This document shows positions 63,535-64,000 of a DNA stretch of 64,000 nt, one piece after another. Positions within the stretch are counted from its first letter, which is position 1. Each line of letters begins with the position of its first letter. Below the pieces are notes generated by a model. It saw nothing but the letters and a program-made list of their open reading frames with translations, was not told where the DNA came from and made no database searches. The translations under genes and the position numbers were made by a program. The stretch is from Paraspadella gotoi (taxonomy: Eukaryota; Chaetognatha), in NCBI GenBank assembly GCA_051294375.1, contig CM119263.1, positions 30,864,053-30,928,052 on the forward strand. The letters are read 5' to 3'.

Positions 63535-64000
63535 GCAAAGGTCAATTCACATTTGAAATCAAGGGTGCTTTGAAAATCAGGGGTGCAAAGGTCAATTATT
63601 AGAATCGGAATCCGTGGGTGCGAAGGTCAATCCGCATTTGAAATCAAGGGTTCTTTGAAAATCAGGGGTGCAAAGGTCAATTATTAGAATCGGAATCCGT
63701 GGGTGCAAAGGTCAATCCGCATTGGAAATCAAGGGTGCTTTGAAAATCAGGGGTGCAAAGGTCAATTATTAGAATCGGAATCCGTGGGTGCGGAGGTCAA
63801 TCCGCATTTGAAATAAGGGTGCTTTGAAAATCAGGGGTGCAAAGGTCAATTCGCATTTGAAATCAAGGGTGCTTTGAAAATAAGGGGTGCAAAGGTCAAT
63901 TATTAGAATCGGAATCCATGAGTGCGGAGGTCGATCTGCATTTGAAATCAAGGGTGCTTTGAAAATCAGTGGTGCAAAGGTCAATCCGCATTTGAAATCA
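63535..64000 (+). repeat. 84-bp tandem array, continues beyond window
   Basis: At least five units containing GGGTGCAAAGGTCAATTATT, AGAATCGGAATCCGTGGGTG and AATCAAGGGTGCTTTGAAAA. One unit near 63800-63870 is shortened to about 58 bases. Similarity between units is high, so the array is young or homogenised. Confidence 0.95.

Overview
This window looks like noisy, repeat-choked nuclear DNA from an invertebrate animal. Genes are split by introns with GT..AG borders, the background is AT-rich, and (AG)n/(CT)n, (GTC)n/(GAC)n and (CCGT)n microsatellites occur throughout. Such dense dinucleotide repeats are known from decapod crustaceans, but I can only say 'metazoan, probably invertebrate' with confidence. 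Three 25-base N runs (16446, 18998, 19356) show that this is a scaffold of joined contigs.

Layout. (1) 1-16445 is the cleaner copy ('copy A') of a block with three plus-strand genes: a protrudin/ZFYVE27-like FYVE protein (1775-7262), a small two-EF-hand protein (11670-12796) and a DUF924-family protein (13197 to about 16266). (2) 16471-19355 holds short contigs repeating the same locus, one of them partly inverted. (3) 20049 to about 41200 is 'copy B', the same block in the same order with frequent single-base indels, a longer intron-1 minisatellite and an extra 3.0 kb insertion with terminal inverted repeats (25733-28729). I read A and B as two haplotypes or uncorrected versions of one locus placed in tandem, not as a true tandem duplication. 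(4) 41227-43447 is a serine/alanine/arginine-rich multi-exon gene that I do not recognise. (5) 43682-44372 is a small element with direct terminal repeats. (6) 45496-46782 (minus) is an intact intronless gene for a 428-residue protein with an RNDISH motif of the HEPN type, a coiled coil and a proline-rich tail. It is divergent from a possible small secreted protein (47121-47387). (7) 49231-60630 is bracketed by about 1.1 kb inverted arms built of tandem subunits, like a Foldback-type element, with many microsatellites and minisatellites inside. (8) 60630-64000 is repeat debris ending in an 84-bp tandem array that leaves the window.

The genes do not form an obvious pathway. Protrudin is an ER-endosome membrane protein in animals, EF-hand proteins bind calcium, and DUF924 proteins have no settled biochemical role. 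The most distinctive signals are minisatellites that start at an exon/intron border and re-copy the 5' splice site in each unit (protrudin intron 1, and again in DUF924 intron 1), the 11.4 kb inverted-arm structure, and the A/B copy comparison, which exposes sequence errors and structural differences.
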